Below are positions 40,107-48,860 of a stretch of DNA of 49,966 nt, one piece after another. Source of the stretch: Pseudomonadota bacterium (lineage in GTDB: Bacteria; Pseudomonadota; Alphaproteobacteria; Rhizobiales; Rhizobiaceae); the NCBI GenBank assembly GCA_023451735.1, contig JAEXYH010000081.1, positions 1 to 49,966 of the forward strand, read 5' to 3'. Position 1 is the first letter of the stretch, and each line of letters starts with the position of its first letter. Under the pieces are notes generated by a model. It searched no databases and was not told the DNA's origin. It saw only the letters and a list, made by a program, of their open reading frames with translations. A program made the position numbers and the translations under genes.

Positions 40107-42800
40107 TTAAGCCGCGAGATCCCGCAGAACGGTCTGCAGGATGCCCCCGTTGTTCATGTAGATGACCTCGTCGAGCGTATCGATGCGGCAGAGGATGTTG
40201 ATCTCCTTCACCGTGCCGTCGCCGTATGTGATCTGCGCTGTCTTCCATTCACGCGGTTTGATGTCGCCTTCAAGGCCTTCGATGGTGACGGTCTCGTCGC
40301 CTTTGAGGTTGAGCGAAGCCCAGGTCGTACCCTCTTCGAAGACGAAAGGAACGACGCCCATGCCGACCAGGTTCGAGCGATGAATACGCTCGAAGGACTG
40401 GGCGATCACGGCCTTGACGCCCAAGAGGTTAGTGCCCTTGGCAGCCCAGTCACGCGAAGACCCGTTGCCGTATTCGACACCGGCGAAGATGACGAGGGGC
40501 GTGCCCTCTGCCTTGTACTTCATCGCCGCATCGTAGATCGACATCTCTTCCTTCGACGGATAGTGGATGGTGTAGCCACCTTCTCTGCCATTCGGGCCGA
40601 GCATGTGGTTGCGGATGCGGATGTTGGCGAACGTGCCGCGCATCATCACTTCGTGATTGCCGCGCCGCGTGCCGTATTGGTTGAAGTCGGCAACGGCGAC
40701 GCCGTTTTCCGTCAGATATTCACCGGCCGGCGAAGACGCCTTGATCGAACCGGCCGGGGAAATGTGGTCGGTGGTAATCTTGTCCCCGAACAGGCCGAGA
40801 ACGCGAGCGCCCTTGATGTTCTTCAGGCCCGAGCCGGTCTTGCCCATTCCGACGAAGTAAGGCGGGTTCTGCACATAGGTCGACTTGTCGTCCCAGGCAT
40901 AGGTCTCGCCATCCGGAATCTGCACGGCCTGCCAGTTTTCATCGCCCTTGAACACATCCGCATATTTCGATTCGAACAGTTCGCGGGTGACGTATTTCTG
41001 GATGAACTCCTGCACTTCGGCAGAGGTCGGCCATACGTCCTTGAGGAAGACCGGCTGGCCGTCGCTGCCGATACCGAGCGGTTCCTTGGTCAAGTCCTTC
41101 TGCACCGTGCCGGCGAGCGCGTAGGCGACGACGAGCGGCGGCGAAGCGAGATAGTTGGCCTGGACGTCCGGCGAGATGCGGCCTTCGAAGTTGCGGTTGC
41201 CCGAAAGCACGCCCGAAACGATGAGGCCCTTGTCGTTGATCGTCTTGGAGATCGGCGCCGGCAGTGGGCCGGAATTGCCGATGCAGGTCGTGCAGCCGAA
41301 ACCGACGAGGTTGAAGCCGAGAGCATCAAGCGAAGCCTGCAGCCCGGATTTGGCCAGATATTCACCAACCACCTGGGATCCCGGCGCAAGCGAGGTCTTC
41401 ACCCACGGGGCGGACTTCAGGCCCTTGGCAACCGCATTGCGGGCCAGAAGGCCGGCAGCAATCAGCACGCTCGGGTTGGACGTGTTGGTGCAGGACGTGA
41501 TGGCGGCAATCGCCACATCGCCGTGACCGAGATCGAAATCGGTGCCTTCGACCGCATAACGGTTATCGAGCTGGCCCGGCTTCTTGTAGTCGGCATCCAT
41601 CGAACCGGCGAAACCGGAAGCGATGTTTTCCAGCGGAATGCGGCCTTCCGGACGTTTTGGACCAGCCATCGACGGCACGACGTCGCCGAGATCGAGTTCC
41701 AGCGTGTCTGTGAAGACAAGATCCGAACCGTCATTGTCGCGCCACATGCCCTGCGCCTTCGAATAGGCTTCGACGAGCGCGATACGCTCCTTGGTGCGGC
41801 CGGACATGTTGAGATAGTTGACGGTTTCTGAGTCCACAGGGAAGAAGCCGCAAGTCGCGCCGTATTCCGGGCCCATATTGCCGATCGTAGCACGGTCAGC
41901 GACCGGCATGTTGTCCATGCCCGGGCCGAAGAATTCGACGAACTTGGACACCACGCCCTTCTTGCGCAGCATCTGCACGACAGTGAGCACGAGGTCGGTC
42001 GCGGTGACGCCTTCCTTCAGCTTGCCGGTCAGCTTGAAGCCGATGACTTCCGGCAGAAGCATCGAAACCGGCTGGCCGAGCATGGAAGCTTCCGCTTCGA
42101 TGCCGCCCACGCCCCAGCCGAGAACGCCAAGACCGTTGATCATCGTGGTATGCGAATCGGTGCCGACGCAAGTGTCCGGATAGGCGGTGACTTCACCATC
42201 TTCCTCGTTGGTCCAGACCGTCTGGCCGAGGTATTCGAAATTCACCTGATGGCAGATGCCGGTGCCGGGCGGAACGACGCGAAAATTCTTGAACGCCTGC
42301 TGGCCCCATTTGAGGAAGCGGTAACGCTCGCCATTGCGCTGGTATTCCAGCTCGACATTGCGGGCAAAGGCGGTCGGCGTGCCGAATTCGTCGACGATAA
42401 CCGAATGGTCGATGACAAGATCGACGGGCACAAGCGGATTGATCTTTTCCGGATCGCCGCCGAGCGACTTGATGCCGTCACGCATGGCTGCAAGGTCGAC
42501 CACTGCCGGAACGCCGGTAAAGTCCTGCATCAGCACGCGGGCCGGGCGATAGGCGATTTCGGACTCTTTAAGACCCTTGTTGTTCAGCCAGTCGGCAACT
42601 GAGAGGATCTGCTCCTTGGTGACGGACTGGCCGTCTTCGAAGCGCAGCAGATTTTCCAAGAGCACCTTCATCGAGAAAGGCAGTTTGGAAACACCGGCCA
42701 GACCGTTCGCTTCGGCCTTGGGCAGTGAGTAATAGACATAGTCCTTACCGCCTACGGTAAGGACGGAACGACATTGAAAGCTGTCGATAGATTTGGTCAC
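40107..42800 (-). CDS. acnA: Aconitate hydratase A
   Basis: 897 residues, normal for AcnA/IRP-type aconitases. It interconverts citrate and isocitrate in the TCA cycle with a 4Fe-4S cluster. Cluster cysteines are in SCTNTSNPSV and GCTTCIGNSG; other landmarks are GTDSHTTMINGLGVLGWGVGG and EYGNGSSRDWAAKG. The start is GTG at 42800 (MTKSIDSFQCRSVLTVGGKDY), the conserved rhizobial N-terminus; the upstream 16 codons in frame do not fit. Divergent from ccmA across about 275 bases. Strong terminator downstream. Confidence 0.97.
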   Translation of the reverse strand: MTKSIDSFQCRSVLTVGGKDYVYYSLPKAEANGLAGVSKLPFSMKVLLENLLRFEDGQSVTKEQILSVADWLNNKGLKESEIAYRPARVLMQDFTGVPAVVDLAAMRDGIKSLGGDPEKINPLVPVDLVIDHSVIVDEFGTPTAFARNVELEYQRNGERYRFLKWGQQAFKNFRVVPPGTGICHQVNFEYLGQTVWTNEEDGEVTAYPDTCVGTDSHTTMINGLGVLGWGVGGIEAEASMLGQPVSMLLPEVIGFKLTGKLKEGVTATDLVLTVVQMLRKKGVVSKFVEFFGPGMDNMPVADRATIGNMGPEYGATCGFFPVDSETVNYLNMSGRTKERIALVEAYSKAQGMWRDNDGSDLVFTDTLELDLGDVVPSMAGPKRPEGRIPLENIASGFAGSMDADYKKPGQLDNRYAVEGTDFDLGHGDVAIAAITSCTNTSNPSVLIAAGLLARNAVAKGLKSAPWVKTSLAPGSQVVGEYLAKSGLQASLDALGFNLVGFGCTTCIGNSGPLPAPISKTINDKGLIVSGVLSGNRNFEGRISPDVQANYLASPPLVVAYALAGTVQKDLTKEPLGIGSDGQPVFLKDVWPTSAEVQEFIQKYVTRELFESKYADVFKGDENWQAVQIPDGETYAWDDKSTYVQNPPYFVGMGKTGSGLKNIKGARVLGLFGDKITTDHISPAGSIKASSPAGEYLTENGVAVADFNQYGTRRGNHEVMMRGTFANIRIRNHMLGPNGREGGYTIHYPSKEEMSIYDAAMKYKAEGTPLVIFAGVEYGNGSSRDWAAKGTNLLGVKAVIAQSFERIHRSNLVGMGVVPFVFEEGTTWASLNLKGDETVTIEGLEGDIKPREWKTAQITYGDGTVKEINILCRIDTLDEVIYMNNGGILQTVLRDLAA

Positions 42801-43074
42801 GGAAAATAACCCCGCTAATATCAAGAGCCAACACGCGCGTGCGGACACCTATGCACTTTTGAAATGCACTATAGGATGCGGGTGCGACCATTTCCGCTGT
42901 CCGCACGAGAAGATTTTTGGTCTTCAGGTCCGGCGCCAGGTGGAAATCACGCCGGCCGCTGGCGTGGTTGCTATGTATATAGATAGTTTCTAAGAACCTT
43001 CCAGACACTTTGTCGCAGCGTGCGAAAGATTTTTTTGCGGCTAGATGATTGAGAACTTAAACAAGGTTTCCGTG

Positions 43075-43719
43075 ATGCGGCTGATGGCCGAAAACTTGAG
43101 CGCCAGACGCGGCGAGGACCTGATTTTCAAGGATATTTCCTTCGCACTCGATGGAGGTGAAAGTCTTGTCCTAACGGGGAAGAACGGCTCGGGAAAGTCG
43201 ACGCTGTTGCGCACGGTGGCCGGTTTGCTACGGCCCGAGACCGGTCGCGTGACATGGACTTCGGACAGTGCGGAGGCCGGCATGCGGGCAGCTGAAGCCT
43301 GCCACTATCTCGGCCATCGCAACGCGATGAAGGCAGAGCTGAGCGTTTCGGAAAACCTTACCTTCTGGCGCAAATTCCTCGGTGATTTTGCCGGAAATAT
43401 CGGCACAAGCGTAGGCGAGGCCGCGGAACAGGTGGGTCTCGGCGGCATCACCCACCTGCCCTTCGGCTATCTTTCCGCCGGCCAGCAACGCCGCATGGCC
43501 TTCGCCAAACTGCTCGTCGCCTGGCGCCCGGTCTGGATCCTGGACGAGCCGACCGCAGCGCTGGATGTGAGTGCGGAAAGTGTGTTTACCGGGCTGATCA
43601 AGGAACACCTTGCCGCCGGCGGCATCGTGCTGGCGGCGACGCACCAGCCGCTCGGGCTGGAGGATGCGCAGGAGCTGAGGATGACCGGGTTTGAGGGCGT
43701 GATGGAGGATGTGTGGTGA
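43075..43719 (+). CDS. ccmA: Heme exporter ATP-binding protein CcmA
   Basis: 214 residues. ATPase of the CcmABCD complex that delivers heme to CcmE and releases it for cytochrome c assembly. Walker A is GKNGSGKST (residues 35-43), the signature is LSAGQQRR as usual in CcmA, and Walker B WILDEPTAALD. Start 43075 (MRLMAENLSA) follows AAGG by eight bases; ATG 43045 has no ribosome-binding site. A 178-base repeat element separates it from ccmB, with which it is normally coupled. Confidence 0.95.
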   Translation: MRLMAENLSARRGEDLIFKDISFALDGGESLVLTGKNGSGKSTLLRTVAGLLRPETGRVTWTSDSAEAGMRAAEACHYLGHRNAMKAELSVSENLTFWRKFLGDFAGNIGTSVGEAAEQVGLGGITHLPFGYLSAGQQRRMAFAKLLVAWRPVWILDEPTAALDVSAESVFTGLIKEHLAAGGIVLAATHQPLGLEDAQELRMTGFEGVMEDVW

Positions 43720-43746
43720 TGAACCTTTATCGTCTCATATCGACAG

Positions 43747-43924
43747 CCCCCCTCTGCCCTGCCGGGCATCTCCCCCACAAGGGGGGAGATCACGAGAGGC
43801 ATGACCTTCACCTTCGCTTCTCCAAAAACCACACGTCTTGCGGAGATGTTTCCGTGGTCTGCGGAGCAGGAGCCCATCTGATCTCCCCCCGTGTGGAGGA
43901 GATGTCCGGCAGGACAGAGGGGGG
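43747..43924. repeat. Composite inverted-repeat element between ccmA and ccmB (family A)
   Basis: Two 45-base copies of the rhizobial palindrome in opposite orientation, 43747-43791 and 43880-43924, flank an 88-base spacer. The arms agree at about 41 of 45 positions when one is reversed. Each arm holds its own palindrome (ATCTCCCCC..GGGGGGAGAT). Size and layout resemble a non-autonomous miniature element or an intergenic mosaic element. No flanking duplication is evident. The left copy is 44/45 identical to 49891-49935. Confidence 0.85.
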
Positions 43925-43984
43925 TAACCTAGCCCGCCAAGGCAGCAGTTCGGCCGACAGCACCACCCGCAAAGGCCACCCACA

Positions 43985-44644
43985 ATGACCGCCCTCCTCC
44001 TCCGCGACCTGAAGCTTTCGGTCCGCGCCGGCGGTGGTGCGCTGATCGGCGTGCTGTTCTTCATGACCGTCGTTGCCGTCATCCCCTTCGGCGTGGGGCC
44101 TGACCTGAATCTGCTCTCGCGTATCGGCCCGGCCATCGTCTGGATCGGCGCGCTGCTTTCCGCCCTTCTCGGCCTCGACCGCATGTTCCAGACCGACCGC
44201 GAAGACGGATCTCTCGATCTTATCCTAATGCAGGAACATCCGCTTGTGCTGACCGTGCTCGTCAAATGCCTGGCGCACTGGCTCGGCAACGGCCTGCCGC
44301 TGGTTATCGCCTCGCCCCTGCTCGGCCTGTTCATGAACATGAGCGAGGTGGCGATCGGCGCGACCATGCTGACGCTGCTGGTGGGCACACCCGCCTTGAC
44401 CTTTATCGGCGCTGTCGGCGCTGCAGTTGCCGTCGCCCTGCCTCGCGGCGGCCTGCTCGTCTCGATCCTTGTCCTGCCGCTGGCAATCCCCGTTCTGATC
44501 TTCGGCGTCAGTGCTTCCTATGCGGCTGTCGAAGATCCCGCCCCCTTTATGCCGCCTTTTCTGATATTGGTGGCCATCACGATGTTTTTTGCAGTGATCG
44601 GTCCAATCGGCGCGGCGCTCGCTTTGCGAAATACCACTGATTGA
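43985..44644 (+). CDS. ccmB: Heme exporter permease CcmB
   Basis: 219 residues with six membrane spans. LLLRDLKLSVRAGGGALIGVLFFMTVV is the conserved start, followed by the LLGLDRMFQTDREDGSLDLI cytoplasmic segment that contacts CcmA. Membrane partner in the CcmABCD heme-handling complex. The start is separated from the ccmA stop by 265 bases because of an inserted repeat element, so coupling of the two genes is lost; AAAGG lies shortly upstream of the ATG. Confidence 0.95.
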   Translation: MTALLLRDLKLSVRAGGGALIGVLFFMTVVAVIPFGVGPDLNLLSRIGPAIVWIGALLSALLGLDRMFQTDREDGSLDLILMQEHPLVLTVLVKCLAHWLGNGLPLVIASPLLGLFMNMSEVAIGATMLTLLVGTPALTFIGAVGAAVAVALPRGGLLVSILVLPLAIPVLIFGVSASYAAVEDPAPFMPPFLILVAITMFFAVIGPIGAALALRNTTD

Positions 44645-44687
44645 CTAGAATCATTCTTGATTACGCACCGACCGGTTAGAAAGTGCC

Positions 44688-45479
44688 ATGCCCGAAAGCC
44701 TTGCCATTACAAAACTCTCAGACCTCGCCAATCCCACGCGGTTTCTAGGCTTGGCGGCTCGCATCCTGCCGTGGCTGGCCGGCATGACGGCTCTCCTCTT
44801 TGCAATCGGGCTTTATCTCACTTTTGCGAGCGAGGGCGATTACCAGCAGGGCATGACCGTCCGCATCATGTATGTGCATGTGCCGGCCGCCTGGCTGTCG
44901 ATGATGTGTTATTCGGTGATGGCCGCATCCGCGATCGGGACGCTGGTCTGGCGCCATCCGCTGGCTGATGTCTCGCATAAGGCGGCAGCCCCGCTCGGTG
45001 CCGCCTTCACCCTGATCGCGCTCGCGACCGGCTCTCTCTGGGGCAAGCCGATGTGGGGGACCTGGTGGGTATGGGACGCACGCCTGACCTCCGTCTTCGT
45101 GCTGTTTCTGATGTATCTCGGCCTGATCGCGCTCAACCGCGCCATGGACGACCCGGGCAAGGCTGCCCGCGTCTCGGCGGTGCTGATCCTCGTCGGATTC
45201 GTCAACATTCCGATCATCAAGTTCTCGGTCGACTGGTGGAACACGTTGCATCAGCCGGCAAGCGTCATCCGGCTGGATGGCCCGACGATCGACAAGGAAT
45301 TCCTTTGGCCGCTGCTAATCATGGCGATCGCCTTCACGCTTCTGTTCTTCACCCTGCATATCGCAGCGATGAGAAACGAGATCTGGCGCCGCCGCGTCTC
45401 TGCCCAGCGCCGGATGGCTGCCCGTATGGCCGGCCAGATTGGCGCCAGAGAGACCGGCACGAAGGAGACAATGGCATGA
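44688..45479 (+). CDS. ccmC: Heme transporter permease CcmC
   Basis: 263 residues, six membrane spans, heme-handling protein family. The tryptophan-rich motif WGTWWVWD is at residues 123-130, flanked by the axial-ligand histidines His64 (VHVPAAW) and His188 (NTLHQPAS). CcmC loads heme onto CcmE at the periplasmic face. It lies 43 bases after ccmB. The stop codon overlaps the ccmD start (ATGA), so CcmC and CcmD synthesis are coupled. Confidence 0.96.
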   Translation: MPESLAITKLSDLANPTRFLGLAARILPWLAGMTALLFAIGLYLTFASEGDYQQGMTVRIMYVHVPAAWLSMMCYSVMAASAIGTLVWRHPLADVSHKAAAPLGAAFTLIALATGSLWGKPMWGTWWVWDARLTSVFVLFLMYLGLIALNRAMDDPGKAARVSAVLILVGFVNIPIIKFSVDWWNTLHQPASVIRLDGPTIDKEFLWPLLIMAIAFTLLFFTLHIAAMRNEIWRRRVSAQRRMAARMAGQIGARETGTKETMA

Positions 45480-45664
45480 CCCATGCATTCTATATTGCAG
45501 CGTCCTACATTGTTGCCGTCATTGTCATACTCTGTCTGATCGGCTGGGTATGGCTTGATGGTCGTGCCCGCCAAAAGGAACTGGCCGAACTCGAAGCATC
45601 CGGCATTCGCCGCCGTTCGGCCAAGCCCGTCGCCGCCACCTCTGACACCGGAGGCGCGGCATGA
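45476..45664 (+). CDS. ccmD: Heme exporter protein CcmD
   Basis: 62 residues. Small protein with one membrane span (about residues 5-26, AFYIAASYIVAVIVILCLIGWVW split) and a charged cytoplasmic tail beginning LDGRARQKELAELEASGIRRR, the CcmD pattern. It helps release holo-CcmE from the CcmABC complex. It overlaps ccmC at its start and ccmG at its end, both by four bases, which fixes the start at 45476. Confidence 0.92.
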   Translation: MTHAFYIAASYIVAVIVILCLIGWVWLDGRARQKELAELEASGIRRRSAKPVAATSDTGGAA

Positions 45665-46266
45665 CGATCGAAACCGACGACACCAACCTGAAGCCCCGCC
45701 GCAACCGTTCCCGTTATGCATTAGCGCTGATGCCACTGGTGATCTTCGCTGGTTTTGCCGCGGTTGCCGGCAAGATGCTCTACGACCAAGGCGTCAACGG
45801 GCTTGACGTGTCCGCTATCCCCTCCGCTTTGATCGGCAAGACGGCACCATCACTTTCGCTGCCGCCGCTTGAAGGCTCAAACACGGTAGCCCTGAACGAC
45901 ATGGCGATCCGAGGCAAGCTGACCTTGGTCAATGTCTTTGCGTCGTGGTGCGTGCCATGCCGCCAGGAGCATCCAATCTTGAAGGAACTGGCAAAGGATA
46001 GCCGCCTTAACATCGTCGGCATCAACTACAAGGACCGCAACGACAACGCATTGCGTTTTCTCGGTGAACTCGGCAATCCCTACAAGGCGATCGGCGTCGA
46101 TCCGAATGGCAAGGCGGCGATCGACTGGGGCGTCTATGGCATTCCGGAAAGTTATCTCGTTGGGCCGGACGGCAAGATAATCTACAAGAAGGTCGGTCCT
46201 TTTGACGAACGCAGCCTGACGCAGGATCTGCTGCCGGCGATCGCAAAGGCTTCCACCGGTTCCTGA
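45661..46266 (+). CDS. ccmG: Thiol:disulfide interchange protein CcmG/DsbE
   Basis: 201 residues. An N-terminal membrane anchor (about residues 19-38) is followed by a periplasmic thioredoxin fold with the active site WCVPC (Cys97, Cys100) and the cis-proline segment YGIPESYLV. It reduces apocytochrome c heme-binding cysteines so that heme can be attached. Coupled to ccmD by a four-base overlap. It ends the ccmABCDG group; ccmE, ccmF, ccmH and ccmI are not in this window. Confidence 0.95.
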   Translation: MTIETDDTNLKPRRNRSRYALALMPLVIFAGFAAVAGKMLYDQGVNGLDVSAIPSALIGKTAPSLSLPPLEGSNTVALNDMAIRGKLTLVNVFASWCVPCRQEHPILKELAKDSRLNIVGINYKDRNDNALRFLGELGNPYKAIGVDPNGKAAIDWGVYGIPESYLVGPDGKIIYKKVGPFDERSLTQDLLPAIAKASTGS

Positions 46267-46271
46267 TCCGT

Positions 46272-47456
46272 TTAGGACACAATCCTGAGCGGCGGCGGCC
46301 CTTCCGGCGGACGTGATACTTCCGTTGTTACCCGGTTGCGGCCCAAATTCTTGGCGCTGTAGAGGCAGGCATCGGCGCGCACGATCGCGTCACGCACGAA
46401 ATGATCTCCCGGTGCCGTCATGGCGACGCCGAAACTTGCGGTGATCGAGCCATCTATGCCGTGCTCCCGCCAACTAATCTCTTCGAATGCAACCCTTGCC
46501 CGCTCGGCTTTCTGTGCCGCATCTGCCAGGCTGGCAGCAGGCAGGAACGCAACGAACTCCTCGCCACCGAAACGGGCGATAGCCGAAGCGTTCGCCAGAC
46601 TGTTACGCAACACATTTGCAAACCCGATAATGACATGATCGCCAGCCGCATGGCCGAAACGATCATTCACCTGCTTGAAATGGTCGATATCGCCGACGAT
46701 GACGGCACCTGCGGGAAAACCTGCACCGGCAGCCTTCGGCAGGGCCTGCTCGAACCCGCGGCGATTGAGCAGATCGGTCAGCGGATCATGCTCGGCCGCG
46801 CGCCGATGACCGGTGATCACATCCGCCACCACCGCACCCAATACCGTCAATGCCATGATGAAGCCGACGATGCTTGCTGCCAGCTGCATCAGGAAGGCGT
46901 ATTCTGAGGAAAGGAACTGGTCGAGCGATTCGAAGCTGTTCGCAGATGTCGAAGCAAGCAGCACCGTTACCCGCACGGTCGTTTCGAGTACCACCAGCGA
47001 CGGCATGACCACGACCATGCGATCGATGGGCGACCTTGCAAACCTCCACACGGCAAAGACCGGGATCGCGAGCAAAATTGCCAGCGATAAATCGCCGGCG
47101 GCCAGCTGCGACCGCAAATCACTCATCCCGACGATGAACCAGCAGACGACAGCAAAAGCCGCCAGCGCGAAGGCAAGGCGAGGCAGAAGCAGGGTCGGGC
47201 GCCTGAACCGGACAAGCACGGCATGGCCATAGAGGAAAAAAGCAACGAAAAAGAACGCGTTGGAAAGCACAGCCTGAACGGAAAGCGGTAGTGCATAGCC
47301 GAGGATCGGAAAAGCAAATCCCAGCGCTGCCGAAACATATCCCAGCCCCCAATAACGTGCGGAGCCATCGGACCAGCGGTCGGCAATCAGGAAGATTGTA
47401 CCGAAGACGAGAAATATAAACGGGAGGAGGTAGGAAAAATTATCGGTCTGTTCCAT
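46272..47456 (-). CDS. Membrane-bound GGDEF diguanylate cyclase
   Basis: 394 residues. Six or more membrane spans fill residues 8-210, then a GGDEF domain starts at HDPLTDLLNRRGF (residue 223) and carries the active-site motif GGEEF at 297-301. GDIDHFKQVND supplies the metal-binding aspartates. The RxxD inhibitory site expected five residues before GGEEF is absent, so product inhibition by that site is unlikely. It should make cyclic di-GMP. Convergent with ccmG, five bases apart; no functional link to ccm is implied. Confidence 0.92.
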   Translation of the reverse strand: MEQTDNFSYLLPFIFLVFGTIFLIADRWSDGSARYWGLGYVSAALGFAFPILGYALPLSVQAVLSNAFFFVAFFLYGHAVLVRFRRPTLLLPRLAFALAAFAVVCWFIVGMSDLRSQLAAGDLSLAILLAIPVFAVWRFARSPIDRMVVVMPSLVVLETTVRVTVLLASTSANSFESLDQFLSSEYAFLMQLAASIVGFIMALTVLGAVVADVITGHRRAAEHDPLTDLLNRRGFEQALPKAAGAGFPAGAVIVGDIDHFKQVNDRFGHAAGDHVIIGFANVLRNSLANASAIARFGGEEFVAFLPAASLADAAQKAERARVAFEEISWREHGIDGSITASFGVAMTAPGDHFVRDAIVRADACLYSAKNLGRNRVTTEVSRPPEGPPPLRIVS

Positions 47457-47568
47457 TGGACCCTGTGCAGAAAGCCATCATGCATCCTGTCGGCAATGAA
47501 AAAGCCCTAGGCCCAGAACGTTAACAATTCAACGACAGAGAGCCGTCAAACGGCGGCCCTGCACAGGT

Positions 47569-48156
47569 TCAACCGATTGCGCCTTGCCACGCCTTGATCG
47601 CTTCAATGGGCCAGACAAGCATCAGCACGTTGAGCGTGAGGTTGTCGCGGATCAGCCAGCCGGTGAACAACTCGAAGGCGATGGCAATCATCACCGTCAC
47701 CCAGACCGGCAATCGGGCGGCAAACAGGAAGCCAAGCGCCATGAACACCGTATCCATTGCCGAATTCAGAATGCTGTCGCCCGAATACCCGAGCGCCATC
47801 GTGGCGTTGCGGTAACGATCAATGATGAGTGGCGAGTTTTCCGCGATCTCCCAGGCTGCCTCGATGAAAACCGCCAGCGCCAAACGCTCGGACACTGACG
47901 CGCGGCGCAGCACCAGCCAGCCGAAACAGTAGAACAGGAAGCCGTGGATGATATGCGACGGCGTATACCAGTCAGCGAGATGCTGCGAGTTTCCGGGCGA
48001 ATTCACACCTGGCTCGAACAACTTGATATAACCGCATTCGCAGATCGGAAGACGCCCCATGAAATACAAAATGGCGATCTGCAACAGGAACAGCACAGAC
48101 ACAACAAGCAGCCAGCGCTTCGACGACAAACTGTGCTCGGGCGCAATGTCCCTCAC
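47569..48156 (-). CDS. DUF2585 (UPF0314) family membrane protein
   Basis: 195 residues with about five membrane spans. Family segments are GRLPICECGYIKLFEPGV, NSQHLADWYTPSHIIHGFLFY and IDRYRNATMALGYSGDSILNS. The Cys-x-Cys and the His pair are conserved-looking and suggest a metal site or enzymatic role, but no function is known. The start overlaps the yciB stop by four bases, so the two are cotranscribed, an order found in related rhizobia. Confidence 0.9.
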   Translation of the reverse strand: MRDIAPEHSLSSKRWLLVVSVLFLLQIAILYFMGRLPICECGYIKLFEPGVNSPGNSQHLADWYTPSHIIHGFLFYCFGWLVLRRASVSERLALAVFIEAAWEIAENSPLIIDRYRNATMALGYSGDSILNSAMDTVFMALGFLFAARLPVWVTVMIAIAFELFTGWLIRDNLTLNVLMLVWPIEAIKAWQGAIG

Positions 48157-48815
48157 TTGTCGGCATCCACCGCTGCAGCGTCCTGAACCGTATGGCGCAT
48201 GATCAGCGGCATCTGGGCGAGTGTGAACAGGATGGTGATCGGCATCGTGCCCCAGACCTTGAAATTGACCCAGGCCTCATCGGAGAAATTGCGCCACACG
48301 AGTTCGTTGAGGACCGCGAGGAACAGAAAGAAGATGCCCCATCGCAGCGTCAGCTTCTTCCAGCCTTCCGCATCGAGGTTGAACGCGGCATTGAAGACAT
48401 AACCGAGCAGCGACTTGCCGAAGAACAGGCCACCGAGCAGAACCACGCCGAACAGCGTGTTGACGATTGTCGGCTTCATCTTGATGAATGTTTCGTCCTG
48501 CAGCCAGATCGACAACCCGCCGAATACCATCACCACGACGCCCGAAACGAAGGGCATGACCGGCAGATGCTTGAAGACGATCTTCGAGATGACCAGCGAG
48601 ATCACGGTCGCAACCATGAACAGCGCAGTCGCGATCAACAATGGGCCGCCGATTGCTGAAAGGGCCGGAAATTTCCCGACCAGCCATTCGCCGCGCAGGT
48701 TGCCGAAAAAGAAGACCATCAAGGGTCCGAGCTCCAGCGCCATTTTCAGGCCGGGCTTCTGCTTCTCTTCCTTGGTCGGCGTGATATCGCTTTCGATTGT
48801 CTGCATAGGGTCCAA
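48153..48815 (-). CDS. yciB: Intracellular septation protein A family (YciB/IspZ)
   Basis: 220 residues with five or six membrane spans. The family pattern ALELGPLMVFFFGN near the N-terminus, KPTIVNTLFGVVLLGGLFFGKSLL in the middle and NELVWRNFSDEAWVNFKVWG near the end are clear. YciB proteins interact with divisome and cell-elongation components in the inner membrane. MDPMQTIES starts at 48815; ATG 48806 is an alternative. It lies 45 bases after ftsY and overlaps the DUF2585 gene. Confidence 0.93.
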   Translation of the reverse strand: MDPMQTIESDITPTKEEKQKPGLKMALELGPLMVFFFGNLRGEWLVGKFPALSAIGGPLLIATALFMVATVISLVISKIVFKHLPVMPFVSGVVVMVFGGLSIWLQDETFIKMKPTIVNTLFGVVLLGGLFFGKSLLGYVFNAAFNLDAEGWKKLTLRWGIFFLFLAVLNELVWRNFSDEAWVNFKVWGTMPITILFTLAQMPLIMRHTVQDAAAVDADK

Positions 48816-48860
48816 CTTAGAATGTGTGGTTGTGCGGAGCCAGATCGTTTTTCTGTGTCA

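Noticed and set aside
40101..41831. 576-codon plus-strand open frame opposite acnA
   Set aside because: Antisense shadow of the aconitase gene; rich in Arg, Asp and His as expected from reverse reading of biased codons.
42801..43074. Iron-responsive operator (Irr or RirA type) between acnA and ccmA
   Set aside because: Only a short TTCTAAGAA palindrome near 42990 was found; it does not match the two-armed Irr box or the RirA operator as I know them.
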